A stretch of DNA of 6,103 nt from an uncultured Faecalibacterium sp. (GTDB lineage: Bacteria; Bacillota; Clostridia; Oscillospirales; Ruminococcaceae), in assembly GCA_937915335.1 (NCBI GenBank), contig CALDLZ010000338.1, positions 1 to 6,103 on the forward strand. Direction: 5' to 3'. Positions within the stretch are counted from its first letter, which is position 1. Every line of letters starts with the position of its first letter. The notes under the pieces were generated by a model that worked only from the letters and a program-made list of their open reading frames with translations, did no database searches and had not been told where the DNA came from. Made by a program: the position numbers and the translations under genes. Positions 5,699 to 6,103 of this stretch are shown here, one piece after another.

Positions 5699-6103
5699 GT
5701 GGAACTTCGTACCATCAATACCTTTTTGCATATTGCCGAGCTGCACAGCTTTTCCCACGCCGCGCGGGAACTGGGCTATTCCCAGTCGGCCGTGTCGGCC
5801 CAGGTAGCCCAGTTGGAGGCCGAGCTGGAAACACCCCTGTTTGACCGGGTGGGAAAAACCGTTCGGCTGACCGATGCCGGGCAGACCTTCCTGACCTATG
5901 CCCGCTCTCTGCTGACCACCGCCGAGCAGGCCAAGGCCGCTTTGCAGCCTGCCCGTCAGGTCAACGGTACTCTGCGGGTGGCGCTGGCGGATTCAGTCTG
6001 CAGCACCTTCCTTCCCGACCTTTTACAGCGGTATCATGCCCTTTGCCCGCAGGTAGAGCTGGTGCTTCGCACCGCCACCGCTGACGAGATGCTCCAGATG
6101 CTG
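5699..6103 (+). CDS. LysR-family transcriptional regulator, N-terminal part (3' truncated by window)
   Basis: The first 135 residues of a LysR-type regulator, which usually run to about 290-310. The start is GTG at 5699, with GAGAGG (5686-5691) 7 nt upstream, overlapping the trmO stop. Residues 1-60 are the typical winged HTH: LRTINTFLHIAELHSFSHAA, then RELGYSQSAVSAQVAQLEAE and TPLFDRVGKTVRLTDAG. The long linker helix (about 62-86) follows, and the effector-binding domain opens at about residue 90 with NGTLRVALADSVCSTFLPDL. Its ligand and targets cannot be inferred from this part. LysR genes often regulate a divergent neighbour, but here it is co-directional with trmO, 11 nt apart, so a target further downstream or autoregulation is more likely. 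Confidence 0.93.
   Translation, partial: MELRTINTFLHIAELHSFSHAARELGYSQSAVSAQVAQLEAELETPLFDRVGKTVRLTDAGQTFLTYARSLLTTAEQAKAALQPARQVNGTLRVALADSVCSTFLPDLLQRYHALCPQVELVLRTATADEMLQML

Overview
The window looks like chromosomal DNA from a GC-rich Clostridia-type Bacillota, most plausibly a gut Oscillospiraceae (Faecalibacterium, Gemmiger or Subdoligranulum-like). The reasons are a type II fab gene run in the fabD-fabG-fabF-fabZ order, strong AGGAGG-type ribosome binding sites, consensus SigA-type promoters with 17-nt spacers, a FeoB-associated Cys-rich miniprotein and high GC in coding DNA. The genus is an inference from general character; no sequence comparison could be run.

Region 1 (1-2889, + strand) is the 3' part of a fatty-acid synthesis operon: the end of fabD (malonyl-CoA:ACP transacylase), then fabG (3-ketoacyl-ACP reductase), fabF (elongating ketoacyl-ACP synthase) and fabZ (3-hydroxyacyl-ACP dehydratase). 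The genes overlap by 1 nt or sit 2 to 16 nt apart. Together they load malonate onto ACP and carry out condensation, ketoreduction and dehydration; the enoyl reductase is not in view. accB, often found between fabF and fabZ in Clostridia, is absent, and no acc genes follow fabZ.

Region 2 (2890-3445) has no protein gene. It holds a run of inverted repeats (2945-3125), including a possible three-way-junction fold and two terminator-like hairpins. It also holds a minus-strand tRNA-Val (anticodon CAC, CCA encoded) with its own strong promoter and intrinsic terminator. A divergent promoter then drives a 54-aa membrane miniprotein of the FeoB-associated Cys-rich type (3446-3610), closed by a good terminator.

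Region 3 (3650-4993) resembles a phage-style switch. Two small overlapping minus-strand genes, an XRE-like HTH protein and a 99-aa HTH-like protein, diverge from a plus-strand XRE-S24 repressor/autoprotease (Cys-Gly cleavage site, Ser/Lys dyad). The 184-nt AT-rich control region has two face-to-face promoters and an inverted repeat lying over the -35 and spacer of the leftward one. No other phage gene is visible, so this may be a domesticated or remnant regulatory cassette.

Region 4 (4995-6103, + strand) continues directly from the repressor with a 1-nt gap into trmO (methylation of t6A37 in tRNA). After 11 nt comes a GTG-started LysR-family regulator that runs off the window. The spacing suggests one transcript carrying repressor, trmO and lysR.
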